Positions 27,787 through 35,502 of a stretch of 64,000 nt of DNA are shown here, in pieces. Below the pieces are notes generated by a model. The model had not been told where the DNA came from, did no database searches, and saw only the letters and a program-made list of their open reading frames with translations. The position numbers and the translations under genes are program-made. The first letter of the stretch is position 1, and the number at the start of each line of letters is the position of its first letter. This DNA is from Timonella corticicola (GTDB lineage Bacteria; Actinomycetota; Actinomycetes; Actinomycetales; Cellulomonadaceae): positions 62,001-126,000 of the forward strand of contig NZ_JBHUOP010000005.1 of NCBI RefSeq assembly GCF_042683685.1, read 5' to 3'.

Positions 27787-28917
27787 GTGGGACACCGGCA
27801 CTTCAATGGACTGAAAACAGCCTTCCTGTTTGGGCTTATGTGGGCTGTGCTCATTGGATTGTGGGCGCTTGTCGGCAATCAATCGGTTGGGCTGCTGGTC
27901 GTGTTCTCGGGCATCGGGCTGGCAATGACCGCCTACACGTACTGGAACTCCGACAAACTCGCGATCAAGTCGATGCGGGCGCGCCCCGTGACCGAGCTTG
28001 AACAGCCGGTCATGTACCGGATCGTGCGGGAACTTTCCACTCAGGCGCGTAAGCCGATGCCTAAGTTGTATGTGTCGCCCACCAGTAACCCCAACGCATT
28101 CGCAACGGGACGCAACCCGCAGAATGCCGCCGTGTGCTGCACCGAGGGCATTCTGCAACTCCTCAACGAACGGGAACTGCGCGGGGTGCTCGGGCACGAA
28201 CTGATGCACGTATACAACCGAGACATCCTGACCTCGTCTGTGGCGAGCGCATTTGCGGGAATGATCTCCGCGATCACAAACATCCTGTTCATCTTTGGTG
28301 GAGATCGGGAACGTGGTGGGAACCCGCTCGTCGTGATTGCCTCGATGATCCTCGCGCCGCTTGCAGCGACTCTCATTCAACTCAGTATCTCGCGTACGCG
28401 CGAGTACGACGCGGACGAGGACGGTGCCAGACTCACCGGAGACCCACTGGCCCTCGCAAGCGCGCTGCGCAAGCTCGAACTCGGCACCAACGCGGCTCCG
28501 CTGCCGCAGCGTCAGGAGTTCGCGGACGTGTCGCACATGATGATCGCCAACCCGTTCCGCGGTGGGGGACTGGGCAAACTGTTTGCCACGCACCCACCCA
28601 TGGACCAACGCGTTGCCCGCCTCGAGAACCTGGCTGGCCAGAGTCTGCCAGATGCAGGTGGTTTCAACACGATGCGGGGAAACTACGGCGAGTATGGTTC
28701 TGGATCGCAGAACAACTCGCAGGGGCGGACCCACGGAAGTGGTCCATCTCAGCCCGGTCAGTATTCGCAACGTTGGCCGGATTACTCCCAGCCGGGCTCG
28801 CAGGGACAGGGACCACACGACGGGCAGTCACAGCAGCGGGACCAGCAGCCGTCTCAAGGACAGCCGTATAACCCCTACAACAGGGACGACAAGCGGTTCA
28901 ATCCGCCGCAGCGGTAG
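27787..28917 (+). CDS. htpX: HtpX-type M48 zinc metalloprotease with Gln/Gly-rich tail
   Basis: A 376-residue membrane protease for turnover of damaged membrane proteins. Two N-terminal hydrophobic segments (about 10-30 and 33-52) and two more near 150-172 and 180-202 surround the catalytic site. The zinc motif HELMH is at 137-141 and the third ligand is Glu206 in REYDAD. Residues about 295-376 form a Gly/Ser/Gln/Pro-rich tail, absent from the ~290-residue standard HtpX. GTG start after GAAAGGGCGAGAC. It converges with the HAD gene, with 10 bp between stops and no obvious terminator. Confidence 0.93.
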   Translation: MGHRHFNGLKTAFLFGLMWAVLIGLWALVGNQSVGLLVVFSGIGLAMTAYTYWNSDKLAIKSMRARPVTELEQPVMYRIVRELSTQARKPMPKLYVSPTSNPNAFATGRNPQNAAVCCTEGILQLLNERELRGVLGHELMHVYNRDILTSSVASAFAGMISAITNILFIFGGDRERGGNPLVVIASMILAPLAATLIQLSISRTREYDADEDGARLTGDPLALASALRKLELGTNAAPLPQRQEFADVSHMMIANPFRGGGLGKLFATHPPMDQRVARLENLAGQSLPDAGGFNTMRGNYGEYGSGSQNNSQGRTHGSGPSQPGQYSQRWPDYSQPGSQGQGPHDGQSQQRDQQPSQGQPYNPYNRDDKRFNPPQR

Positions 28918-28927
28918 TGCCAAGGGA

Positions 28928-29743
28928 TCACAGGTCGAGCAACGGCCCAAGCCCTCGTACGATCTCGTGGGCAAGTCCATCGTCGTCGTTGCTGCCCGTG
29001 ATCGCATCGGCGGCGTTCAACACCTCTGGATGTGCGTTCCCGACGGCTATCCCACGACCTGCCCAGCGCAGCATCGGTATGTCGTTGGGCATGTCCCCAA
29101 AGGCCCACACCTCACGTGCCTCAATCCCATGCGAGAGTGCGAACCGCTCAAGAGCGGCAGCCTTGGTAACACCGGGCGCAGTCATCTCTGCCAACCCGGA
29201 CGCCCCCGAGTAGGCGAGGAGCGCGCGCTCCGCAACCACCTCGTCGACAATGTCGAAGAACTGGCTGTCGGGCATACCCGGCATGCGAGCCAGCAGCTTG
29301 CCCACCACGTCATCGTGTGCGGTTTCCACCGGCTGGATGAGGGTTTCGGGACCAACCGGGTGCGATGAGACAAACGACGGGTCGAAAACAGCGCCAGACG
29401 GACGCTCAGAGGCAAACGCGATGCCAGGCAACACTGCACGCAGGTCCGTGACGAGAGCCGCCACCTGGTCGTGAGTGAACCCGAAGACGTGCGATGACTG
29501 CCCGGTCGCAAACTCGTACACGCACGCACCGTTCATGCAGATCGCACGACCATGCCCGCCCGCAGCCTCGGCGAGCGGGGCCATCCATCGCGGTGGACGC
29601 GCCGTCACGAAAACGACGTGTATCGCGCGGTCTTCAAGACCACGCAATACACGTCGGGTAAAAGGCGAGATCGAAAGGTCGCTACGCAGAAGCGTTCCGT
29701 CGAGGTCCGTGGCAATCAGCCGGGGCATGACAGTCGGTTCCAT
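28928..29743 (-). CDS. HAD-superfamily (Cof-type) phosphatase
   Basis: A 271-residue HAD-IIB hydrolase that likely removes phosphate from small metabolites in the cytoplasm. Motif I is DLDGT (13-17), with VTARPP as motif II and GDMPNDIPML as motif IV; the cap lies between motifs II and III. An alternative start at Met6 (MPRLIATDLDG) would also be acceptable. The substrate cannot be told. It is the mirror-oriented neighbour of htpX and lies 26 bp downstream of the yajQ-like gene on the same strand, so it may be cotranscribed with it. Confidence 0.88.
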   Translation of the reverse strand: MEPTVMPRLIATDLDGTLLRSDLSISPFTRRVLRGLEDRAIHVVFVTARPPRWMAPLAEAAGGHGRAICMNGACVYEFATGQSSHVFGFTHDQVAALVTDLRAVLPGIAFASERPSGAVFDPSFVSSHPVGPETLIQPVETAHDDVVGKLLARMPGMPDSQFFDIVDEVVAERALLAYSGASGLAEMTAPGVTKAAALERFALSHGIEAREVWAFGDMPNDIPMLRWAGRGIAVGNAHPEVLNAADAITGSNDDDGLAHEIVRGLGPLLDL

Positions 29744-29769
29744 ACGGCGATCCTCTACAGACGCTGGAA

Positions 29770-30264
29770 TCAGCGGTAGTTCGTGAACTGGACCGCGAAG
29801 TCCAGGTCAGCGTTCTTGAGCAGCGCCTGAACCTCTTGAAGGTCGTCGCGGGACTTCGAGGTGGCGCGCACCTCGTCACCGGTGATCTGGGTCTTGACCG
29901 ACTTGGGGCCCTCCTCGCGGATGATCTTGGTGACCTTCTTGGCGTTCTCGCCAGCCAGGCCCTCCTTGAGCACGCCCTCAAGGCGATACTCCTTGCCGGA
30001 CGCCTGCGGCTCGTTGTCTCCGGTGTCGATCGCCTTGAGCGATACGCCGCGCTTGATGAGCTTGGTCTGGAATACATCAAGGATTGCGAGCACGCGCTCG
30101 GCGGAGTTCGCCACCATCACGATCTTCTCGCCGCTCCATGAGATCGAAGCGCCGACATTCTTGAAGTCGTAGCGCTGCGAGATTTCCTTACCTGCCTGGT
30201 TCAGTGCGTTGTCGACTTCCTGACGGTCAACACGCGAGACGATGTCCATCGATGAATCTGCCAT
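29770..30264 (-). CDS. YajQ-family protein (UPF0234)
   Basis: A 164-residue protein of the YajQ family, which binds nucleotides and in some bacteria c-di-GMP; its role in actinobacteria is not settled. Landmarks: SMDIVSRVDRQEVDNALNQA at the N-terminus, RYDFKN, and the C-terminal KSRDDLQEVQALLKNADLDF (in part) with final FTNYR. The frame is open 48 codons further upstream, but the ATG at 30264 has an AAGGAGGA ribosome site and gives the usual length. A gene in this position next to htpX is also seen in mycobacteria (general knowledge of that locus). Confidence 0.92.
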   Translation of the reverse strand: MADSSMDIVSRVDRQEVDNALNQAGKEISQRYDFKNVGASISWSGEKIVMVANSAERVLAILDVFQTKLIKRGVSLKAIDTGDNEPQASGKEYRLEGVLKEGLAGENAKKVTKIIREEGPKSVKTQITGDEVRATSKSRDDLQEVQALLKNADLDFAVQFTNYR

Positions 30265-30459
30265 GAGTCCTCCTTGATGTGGGTAATGACGTGTCGGTGC
30301 CGCGACGACGCTGGCCCGCTTGGATGGCTTCCCAGTGCGGGCGGTATAGCAGTGCGGCTCGCTGCCATCCACCGTATCGGAAATTAGCGACGAATGGGGT
30401 GCCGCCACCCTACATCTCGCGCAGGTGAATGGCTGATTCTGGGGGTGGGCGAGTGCTGC

Positions 30460-31449
30460 TTATCGGTTGTTTACCATGCGGCTGTGCCGTGCCGCGCTAA
30501 CCGCAGCCAGCACGACGGCCACCCACACGAGGACGAATCCGATCCAGCGTGCCGGTGGCATCGGTTCATTGAATACCGCGAGAGCGATGATGAACTGGAT
30601 CGTTGGCCCGAGATACTGCAGCATGCCCAATGTGGAAAGGGGCAGGTGTTGGGCGGAGTATCCAAAGAACAGCAGCGGCAGCGCGGTGATGATGCCCGAA
30701 CAGATGAGAAGTACGGTGTGGAGCGAGCCGCCCGTGCCAAAGGTGGACTGCCCGATTGCGGTGAGCCAGATGAGGAAGCCCAGGGCGAAGGGTGCGGCGA
30801 GCAGGGTCTCCACGGACAGGGACGTGAGGGAGTCAACGCTGCTGCCGATCCGAGACTTCAAGAGGCCGTAAAACCCGAACGAGAATGCGAGCACCAGCGA
30901 GACCCAGGGCAGCGTGCCCATTCCAACCGTCAGCACGATGACCGCGCCAGCGCCAAAGCCGAGGGCAATCCAAGTCAGCGGTTGCACACGTTCCTTTTGC
31001 ACGAGAACCGCGAGGATCACGGTGACGAGCGGGTTGATGTAGTACCCGAGCGAGGCATCCAACACGTGACCCGACGTGACCGCGTACACGTACACGAGCC
31101 AGTTGCACAGGATGAGTACCGTCGCGACGGCGAGTGTGCGCAGGGCCCGTCCGTTGCGAAGCGTTGCCGTGAAGCGAGACCAGCGGCGGGACAACACGAG
31201 TATGATCACGCAGAACACGAGTGACCACACAACACGGTGCGCAAGGATCTCTACCGGTCCCGCACGGCCGATCGCGTTGAAGAAGATTGGAATGCAGCCC
31301 CAGATTGCATAGCAGCCTATGCCCGCGAGCAGGCCATTGCGTGCAGAGCGGCGGGCGCGTTGGGTTGCGGAGGGTTCCGTACCCCGCGGCGTGGTCTGCG
31401 CTGGTGCGGGCACTGACTGCTGATTAGGAGTATCCGGTGTGGAGGTCAC
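30460..31449 (-). CDS. rarD: RarD-like EamA/DMT-family transporter
   Basis: A 329-residue membrane protein with about ten hydrophobic segments in two EamA repeats. GLLAGIGCYAIWGCIPIFF starts the first helix. EILAHRVVWSLVFC and YINPLVTVILAVLV are RarD-type, and LQYLGPTIQFIIALAVFNEP marks the last repeat. The exported compound is unknown. The start is uncertain: GTG at 31449 is used, but the frame is open to 31545. Neither site has a clear ribosome site, and GATGAT six bases before the GTG could make it leaderless. A ~25-residue Pro/Thr/Gln-rich tail precedes the first helix. Confidence 0.85.
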   Translation of the reverse strand: MTSTPDTPNQQSVPAPAQTTPRGTEPSATQRARRSARNGLLAGIGCYAIWGCIPIFFNAIGRAGPVEILAHRVVWSLVFCVIILVLSRRWSRFTATLRNGRALRTLAVATVLILCNWLVYVYAVTSGHVLDASLGYYINPLVTVILAVLVQKERVQPLTWIALGFGAGAVIVLTVGMGTLPWVSLVLAFSFGFYGLLKSRIGSSVDSLTSLSVETLLAAPFALGFLIWLTAIGQSTFGTGGSLHTVLLICSGIITALPLLFFGYSAQHLPLSTLGMLQYLGPTIQFIIALAVFNEPMPPARWIGFVLVWVAVVLAAVSAARHSRMVNNR

Positions 31450-31695
31450 ATATTCATCATCGGTGTTTAATCGCTTGATGTGCAGTCGGCGCAGGGCGAT
31501 ATACGCCACCTTCCCCTTGGTGGCTGGCCCTCTGCGCGATGTCATCCGGCGGACTGATCACAGAGCGCAAAATAGCCAGAAACCGCATGATTTAGCGGTC
31601 AATGCAATAGATTTTTGTTTTGCTTTCAAATTGTGTAGAGTTGTTCCTGCTCACGGAGAACACCGTCAGGTTCGCCTGTTCGGTTCCGTCAGTTC

Positions 31696-31777
31696 GGCAG
31701 TTTGCCCGAGCGGCCAAAGGGAGCTGACTGTAAATCAGCCGCGTTATGCTTCGGGGGTTCGAATCCCTCAACTGCCA
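31696..31777 (+). tRNA. tRNA-Tyr (GTA)
   Basis: An 82-base class II tRNA with a long variable arm. Acceptor arms GGCAGTT and AACTGCC are fully paired, the anticodon is GTA in CTGTAAA, and the T-loop is TTCGAAT. No CCA is encoded. A TAGAGT -10-like box lies at 31636-31641. Confidence 0.97.
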
Positions 31778-31783
31778 CACTCA

Positions 31784-31815
31784 GGCCCCACGGTTTTTAC
31801 CGTGGGGCCTTTTGT
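31784..31815 (+). terminator. tRNA-Tyr terminator
   Basis: GGCCCCACGG and its exact complement enclose TTTTTA, with a T-rich end (TTTTGTGTT), seven bases after the tRNA. Confidence 0.9.
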
Positions 31816-31877
31816 GTTGCCCGTTGTGCCCGGTTCGGACCTATGCTGATGCCTCCCCTCTGACCTTGCCCGCTTAG

Positions 31878-31946
31878 CCGGTGGGCTGAAAAGTGCCCGG
31901 GTGCACAGTTAAACACTGTGCACCCGGAACAAAAACACCCCATCGA
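31878..31946. repeat. 69-bp palindromic intergenic element, copy 2
   Basis: Begins CCGGTGGGCTGAAAA and ends GGAACAAAAACACCCCATCGA (quoted in part). The last 28 bases differ from the 47723 copy at one position. The inner stem (GGTGCACAG with CTGTGCACC) is perfect here although the left-arm sequence differs from the other copies, which points to compensatory change. Confidence 0.75.
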
Positions 31947-32004
31947 GATTCTGGAGGGGGTCGACCGGTCGATGGGTCACCTGGCCTAGCTCAGCACGGC
32001 TCAG

Positions 32005-32097
32005 ATTGGCGACGAGTCGGCTGCGCCCGTAAAGCGCCTCCCGGCCCAGCCCGGCTGGGTCGAGGAAGTGGGGCGGAGCGGCCTACTCGTCGCAAAT
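32005..32097. repeat. Second palindromic element (~93 bp), copy 1
   Basis: Starts ATTGGCGACGAGT and ends ACTCGTCGCAAAT, with an inner CCCAGCCCGGCTGGG hairpin. It shares both ends and the inner hairpin with the element at 47793-47886. It lies 58 bp after copy 2 of the 69-bp element. No gene is seen anywhere from 31816 to 32161. Confidence 0.7.
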
Positions 32098-32161
32098 GGG
32101 ACAGCAAAAGCGCGGGCTAGGACGAATACCGGGCGTGACCACTATCACCACCCAGATAATT

Positions 32162-32190
32162 TTGTACTCGGACCCCCGTATGTGTAATGT
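32162..32190 (+). promoter_or_regulatory. Promoter of the tRNA-Thr/tRNA-Met/rpmG unit
   Basis: TTGTAC (32162-32167) and TAATGT (32185-32190) are 17 bp apart, and the first tRNA begins ten bases after the -10 box. Confidence 0.6.
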
Positions 32191-32200
32191 TTTCGGTGTT

Positions 32201-32272
32201 GCCCCCGTAGCTCAGTGGTAGAGCGCCATCTTGGTAAGATGGAGGTCACGGGTCCGATTCCCGTCGGGGGCT
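32201..32272 (+). tRNA. tRNA-Thr (GGT), copy 1
   Basis: Acceptor GCCCCCG pairs with CGGGGGC. The anticodon is GGT in the loop TTGGTAA, closed by CCATC/GATGG. The T-arm has TCCGATT in the loop. The gene is identical to copy 2 at 32714. Confidence 0.97.
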
Positions 32273-32347
32273 CTGCTGATGCCCGAACACGCGATGCAGT
32301 CGCGGGTTGCAAGCGTCAGTGCAAGGCCCCTTTTGTGGGTTTCAAGC

Positions 32348-32421
32348 GGCGGGATAGCTCAGCTGGTCAGAGCGCACGGCTCATAATCGTGAGGTCGCGG
32401 GTTCGAGCCCCGCTCCCGCTA
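32348..32421 (+). tRNA. tRNA-Met (CAT), elongator, copy 1
   Basis: 74 bases. Acceptor GGCGGGA pairs with TCCCGCT, with a G-U first pair. The anticodon CAT is in CTCATAA, and the T-loop is TTCGAGC. The paired acceptor end argues for an elongator and against an initiator tRNA. Identical to copy 2. Confidence 0.96.
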
Positions 32422-32502
32422 CAAAATCACTTCATCCGCACACGTCAGTGTGCTTCATACATCCGATCCAAGCGCCCATGCGGCGCGAGAGGTGGCTAGA
32501 CC

Positions 32503-32673
32503 GTGGCAAGCAAGAGTGCAGACGTTCGCCCAAAGATCACGCTCGCATGCGTGGACTGCAAGGAACGCAACTACATCACCAAGAAGAACCGTCGCAACAA
32601 CCCAGACCGTCTGGAACTCGCGAAGTTCTGCCCACGCTGTGTCAAGCACACGGCACACCGCGAAACCCGCTGA
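32503..32673 (+). CDS. rpmG: 50S ribosomal protein L33, copy 1
   Basis: A 56-residue ribosomal protein starting at GTG. It has four zinc-ligand cysteines, Cys16, Cys19, Cys43 and Cys46 (CVDC and CPRC), so it is the zinc-containing form. ITLACVDCKERNYIT and KKNRRNNPDRLELAKFCPRC are L33 signatures. It follows tRNA-Met in the usual actinobacterial tRNA-Thr/tRNA-Met/rpmG order. The coding sequence appears identical to copy 2, including synonymous sites. A GCGAGAGGTGG ribosome site precedes the GTG. Confidence 0.95.
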   Translation: MASKSADVRPKITLACVDCKERNYITKKNRRNNPDRLELAKFCPRCVKHTAHRETR

Positions 32674-32713
32674 TCTAGCGGTTTCCACTCGAGCCTTCTG
32701 ACCGAGGCTCATC

Positions 32714-32785
32714 GCCCCCGTAGCTCAGTGGTAGAGCGCCATCTTGGTAAGATGGAGGTCACGGGTCCGATTCCCGTCGGGGGCT
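32714..32785 (+). tRNA. tRNA-Thr (GGT), copy 2
   Basis: Identical in sequence to copy 1, with anticodon GGT. It begins 40 bases after the first rpmG stop and is probably cotranscribed with the first unit. Confidence 0.97.
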
Positions 32786-32834
32786 CCACGTGTTTGATCA
32801 CATTGCTTGTGCCAACGCCATACTTGTGGAAAAA

Positions 32835-32862
32835 TTGATCGCTGTTGTGGTTCTGGCACAAT
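32835..32862 (+). promoter_or_regulatory. Possible extra promoter before second tRNA-Met
   Basis: TTGATC (32835-32840) and an extended -10 box TGG-CACAAT (32857-32862) are 16 bp apart in the longer spacer of the second unit. The first unit has nothing comparable in its spacer. Confidence 0.4.
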
Positions 32863-32884
32863 GAAAGTCTAGGCTTTCGGTTGC

Positions 32885-32958
32885 GGCGGGATAGCTCAGC
32901 TGGTCAGAGCGCACGGCTCATAATCGTGAGGTCGCGGGTTCGAGCCCCGCTCCCGCTA
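32885..32958 (+). tRNA. tRNA-Met (CAT), elongator, copy 2
   Basis: Identical to copy 1. It is followed by a hairpin GCACGCCC..GGGCGTGC with a T tract (32977-32999) before the second rpmG. Confidence 0.96.
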
Positions 32959-33042
32959 CAAAATCACTTCATCCGCACGCCCCAGGGCGTGCTTTTTGTT
33001 CGTAATCCGTTGCGCCGATGCGGCGCGAGAGGTGGCTAGACC

Positions 33043-33213
33043 GTGGCAAGCAAGAGTGCAGACGTTCGCCCAAAGATCACGCTCGCATGCGTGGACTGCA
33101 AGGAACGCAACTACATCACCAAGAAGAACCGTCGCAACAACCCAGACCGTCTGGAACTCGCGAAGTTCTGCCCACGCTGTGTCAAGCACACGGCACACCG
33201 CGAAACCCGCTGA
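33043..33213 (+). CDS. rpmG: 50S ribosomal protein L33, copy 2
   Basis: Same 56-residue protein as copy 1, with the GTG start and the same upstream ribosome site. The upstream 28 bases are also identical, while the spacer before that differs. It is followed after 24 bp by the dehydratase pair, which is the ancestral actinobacterial order rpmG-had-had-murB. This copy is therefore likely the one in its original context. The GCACGCCC hairpin with a T run just upstream could attenuate read-through from the tRNAs. Confidence 0.95.
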   Translation: MASKSADVRPKITLACVDCKERNYITKKNRRNNPDRLELAKFCPRCVKHTAHRETR

Positions 33214-33237
33214 TCTAACAGTTAGGTCTTATAGGCA

Positions 33238-33705
33238 ATGACGCAATCCTCGGTGAATCTCAAGTTCATTGGTCGGGAATATCCGGCAACGGCACCCTAT
33301 CAAGTGGGCCGCGAGAAGATTGCTGAGTTCGCGCGTGCAATAGGCTCCGATAACCCCGCCTGCTTCTCCCAAGAGGCAGCGCGGGGTTTGGGCTATCCAG
33401 ACGTTGTCGCTCCAACCACCTTCGCGGTGGTTGTCGCACAGGCCGCGGAAGCTCAGTACATCCAGGATCCAGAAGCGCGTATCGACTTCAGCAGGGTAGT
33501 GCACGCCGACGAGCGGTTCACGTACACCCGTCCAATCTTCGCCGGCGATGAACTGGTCAGTGTCGTGCACGTGGACAAGATCGTTGAGCGCGCTGGACTC
33601 GCCATGATTACGACCCGCGTGGAAATCTCCGCTCTCGTGGCTGATGGCTCGGAGCATGTGGTCACTGTGACATCGACTCTTGCGGTTCGTGGGGAGGACA
33701 AATGA
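33238..33705 (+). CDS. MaoC-like dehydratase subunit, HadA-type (FAS1-like N-terminal domain)
   Basis: A 155-residue hotdog-fold protein of the type that pairs with a MaoC partner to dehydrate 3-hydroxyacyl substrates. REYPATAPYQVGREKIAEFA and VVAPTTFAVVVAQAAE fit the UPF0336/HadA family. RPIFAGDEL is the usual third element. It lacks the catalytic D-x4-H, as HadA-type partners do. ATG start, four-base overlap (ATGA) with the next gene. In mycobacteria the equivalent HadAB acts in mycolate synthesis; whether this organism makes such lipids is unknown. Confidence 0.85.
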   Translation: MTQSSVNLKFIGREYPATAPYQVGREKIAEFARAIGSDNPACFSQEAARGLGYPDVVAPTTFAVVVAQAAEAQYIQDPEARIDFSRVVHADERFTYTRPIFAGDELVSVVHVDKIVERAGLAMITTRVEISALVADGSEHVVTVTSTLAVRGEDK

Positions 33706-34124
33706 CGACTCCAGTTTTTGAAGACCTACAGGTTGGCGATGTGGTCGCCACCAAGACCTTCAACTTTGAGCGATCCACCCTGGTGAAGTACGCGGGAGCG
33801 AGCGGTGACTTCAACCCGATCCACTGGAACGATACGTTTGCCACCTCGGTTGGGCTCGATGGCGTGATCGCGCACGGGATGTTGACGATGGGTTCATCGG
33901 TCACTGCCGTGGAGGAGTGGATCGGCGATCAACGCAAGGTCATCGACTATCAGACTCGTTTTGCACGCCCCATTCTGGTTCCAAACCCGGGTGCGGCAGT
34001 CGTTGAGGTGACCGCGACGGTCGGTGCTATCAACGTAGAGGCCCGCACGGTGCGCGTTGATCTACAGACAGTGTTCGAGGGCGCCAAGGTGCTCGCGAAG
34101 GCTCAGGCGGTCGTGCAGTTCTAG
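33702..34124 (+). CDS. MaoC-like dehydratase, HadB-type catalytic subunit
   Basis: A 140-residue single-hotdog hydratase/dehydratase. The hydratase-2 motif is clear: GASGDFNPIHWND with catalytic Asp36 and His41, then GVIAHGMLTMG. It is translationally coupled to the HadA-type gene by ATGA and probably forms a heterodimer with it. In related genomes murB follows directly; here a lacI-MFS cassette lies between. The acyl substrate is not predictable. Confidence 0.88.
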   Translation: MTTPVFEDLQVGDVVATKTFNFERSTLVKYAGASGDFNPIHWNDTFATSVGLDGVIAHGMLTMGSSVTAVEEWIGDQRKVIDYQTRFARPILVPNPGAAVVEVTATVGAINVEARTVRVDLQTVFEGAKVLAKAQAVVQF

Positions 34125-34174
34125 TGTGTCGATCCGGGCCAGCCGTCTAGTGAGTCTAGGTAATGGCTAATGCT

Positions 34175-34231
34175 AGACAGCAGAAGGGTCGAACAATCTT
34201 CTTTTCGATTGTTCGACCCTTCTGCTTGTCT
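34175..34231. terminator. Near-perfect 24-bp-stem hairpin after the dehydratase genes
   Basis: Arms 34175-34198 and 34207-34231 pair perfectly apart from one bulged T, around an 8-base loop TTCTTTTC. It lies between the convergent dehydratase and lacI genes. Confidence 0.75.
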
Positions 34232-34255
34232 CTTAAACAATGGTTCAGTTCCACC

Positions 34256-34322
34256 GAACTCAGTCTTTTGCCTACGAACTCAGCCCGCTCCTGACTGAGT
34301 TCGTAGGCAAAAGGCTGAGTTC
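34256..34322. repeat. 28-bp-arm inverted repeat
   Basis: Arms 34256-34283 and 34295-34322 match at 27 of 28 positions around an 11-base loop. Each arm contains GAACTCAG (or its complement) twice. It lies 25 bp after the previous hairpin and 56 bp before the end of lacI; the two together make an unusually strong barrier to read-through. Confidence 0.75.
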
Positions 34323-34378
34323 GATGCCTGTGTGGAAGGTGTGGCGTGGAGCCGCCAAAACCAATGAACCAATGGCTG

Positions 34379-35476
34379 CTACGAACCAGATGGTGGCGGG
34401 GCAAGTGTGTTGCCCTCAACGTAGTGCACGTCGAGGAAGACAGGTTCGACATCCTGTCCCTCAAGTAACCCGATGACTCCCTGAGCAAGCAGCTCCCCCT
34501 TGTATCCGAGCGGTTGGCGGATCGTGGTGAGCTTGTCAGAACCGAGCCAGGGAAGGTCTACTCCGTCGAAGCCGAGTACGGAAACTTCTTCTGGAACGCT
34601 CTTACCCGCTTCGCGGGCGCCCTGGAGCGCTCCGGCAGCAAGCAGATCTGACTGCGCGATGATGAGCGTTGGGACATCTTCGGGGGAGTCGTAGTTGGCG
34701 GGGTCGAGTAGATAGGTGGCTCCGGCCACACCAGCCTCTACAAGGGAGGCGTTCGCCTCCCAGACGGCCATGGGGCGTGCTCCGGCATCATAGACTCCCC
34801 GCAAGCGCCCGTGCGAGGGATGGCATAGATACTGTTCGAGATTGTCGATCGTATCGAGAGGGAGCGGTCCCGGAGCCATACCGGTGTTGAGGGGCAGAGT
34901 GATGACACCGATTTTGGTGTGGCCGAGCGCCATCGCTCGTGCGGTGAGGTTTGCGATGCCCTCACGGTCGTGGAGTCCAACAAACGCCGTTCCGGGTACC
35001 TGCTGCCCCTCGGAGATGACGATGGGTATGCCACGTTCGGTGAGCAACTGGTAGACGGGGTCTTTCTCCTGGCTTCCCCACAGGAGAATCGCAGCGTCGA
35101 TGGCGGCGGTTTCCAGGAGTGGGTTGAGGCCGGAGGTCGTGTCGTAGTGGTTGCCACCGGGGACGAGCAGCACTCCGAGCCCACGTTCTCCAAGGGTTCG
35201 GGTAACTCCGTCGAGCACGGAGATTGAGACCGGATCGCGGAAGGTTCGGCGCAGAGCGTCGGAGAACACGACCCCGACCATGCCGGAACGTCCGCTGCGT
35301 AACTGTCGTCCAAGGGCGCTGGGGCCGCGGTATCCAAGTTCCTCTGCTGCGGTCAGCACTCGTTCTCGGGTTGCTTTCGCGATTGGACCGGAGTCCGAGA
35401 ATGCGAGCGACGCAGTGGATATGGAGACTCCAGCGCGTGCTGCAACATGAGCGAGCGTTGGTTTAGTGGCTGACAT
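34379..35476 (-). CDS. LacI-family transcriptional regulator
   Basis: A 365-residue repressor-type protein. The N-terminal helix-turn-helix is TLAHVAARAGVSISTASLAF, followed by the hinge RQLRSGRSGMVGVVFSD and a periplasmic-binding-like sensor domain (LGFDGVDLPWLGSDKLTTIRQP near the end, quoted in part). The open frame runs 18 codons further, but the ATG at 35476 starts the normal LacI N-terminus. It is divergent from an MFS transporter, with a palindromic operator between them, so it probably controls that transporter in response to the imported compound. The ligand is unknown. Confidence 0.92.
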   Translation of the reverse strand: MSATKPTLAHVAARAGVSISTASLAFSDSGPIAKATRERVLTAAEELGYRGPSALGRQLRSGRSGMVGVVFSDALRRTFRDPVSISVLDGVTRTLGERGLGVLLVPGGNHYDTTSGLNPLLETAAIDAAILLWGSQEKDPVYQLLTERGIPIVISEGQQVPGTAFVGLHDREGIANLTARAMALGHTKIGVITLPLNTGMAPGPLPLDTIDNLEQYLCHPSHGRLRGVYDAGARPMAVWEANASLVEAGVAGATYLLDPANYDSPEDVPTLIIAQSDLLAAGALQGAREAGKSVPEEVSVLGFDGVDLPWLGSDKLTTIRQPLGYKGELLAQGVIGLLEGQDVEPVFLDVHYVEGNTLAPPPSGS

Positions 35477-35502
35477 CGCAGGTCTTTCGGGCGGGGTGCT
35501 GA

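Larger units (their letters stand above)
32201..33213 (+). repeat. Tandem duplication of tRNA-Thr/tRNA-Met/rpmG
   Basis: Two consecutive units carry identical genes (32201-32673 and 32714-33213). Spacers between genes differ: Thr-Met is 75 bp versus 99 bp, and the Met-rpmG spacer has unrelated hairpins in its middle, whereas ~25 bases next to each gene are the same. Confidence 0.93.

Noticed and set aside
27766..28818. 350-codon open frame antisense to htpX
   Set aside because: Shadow; the HELMH protease on the plus strand explains the region.
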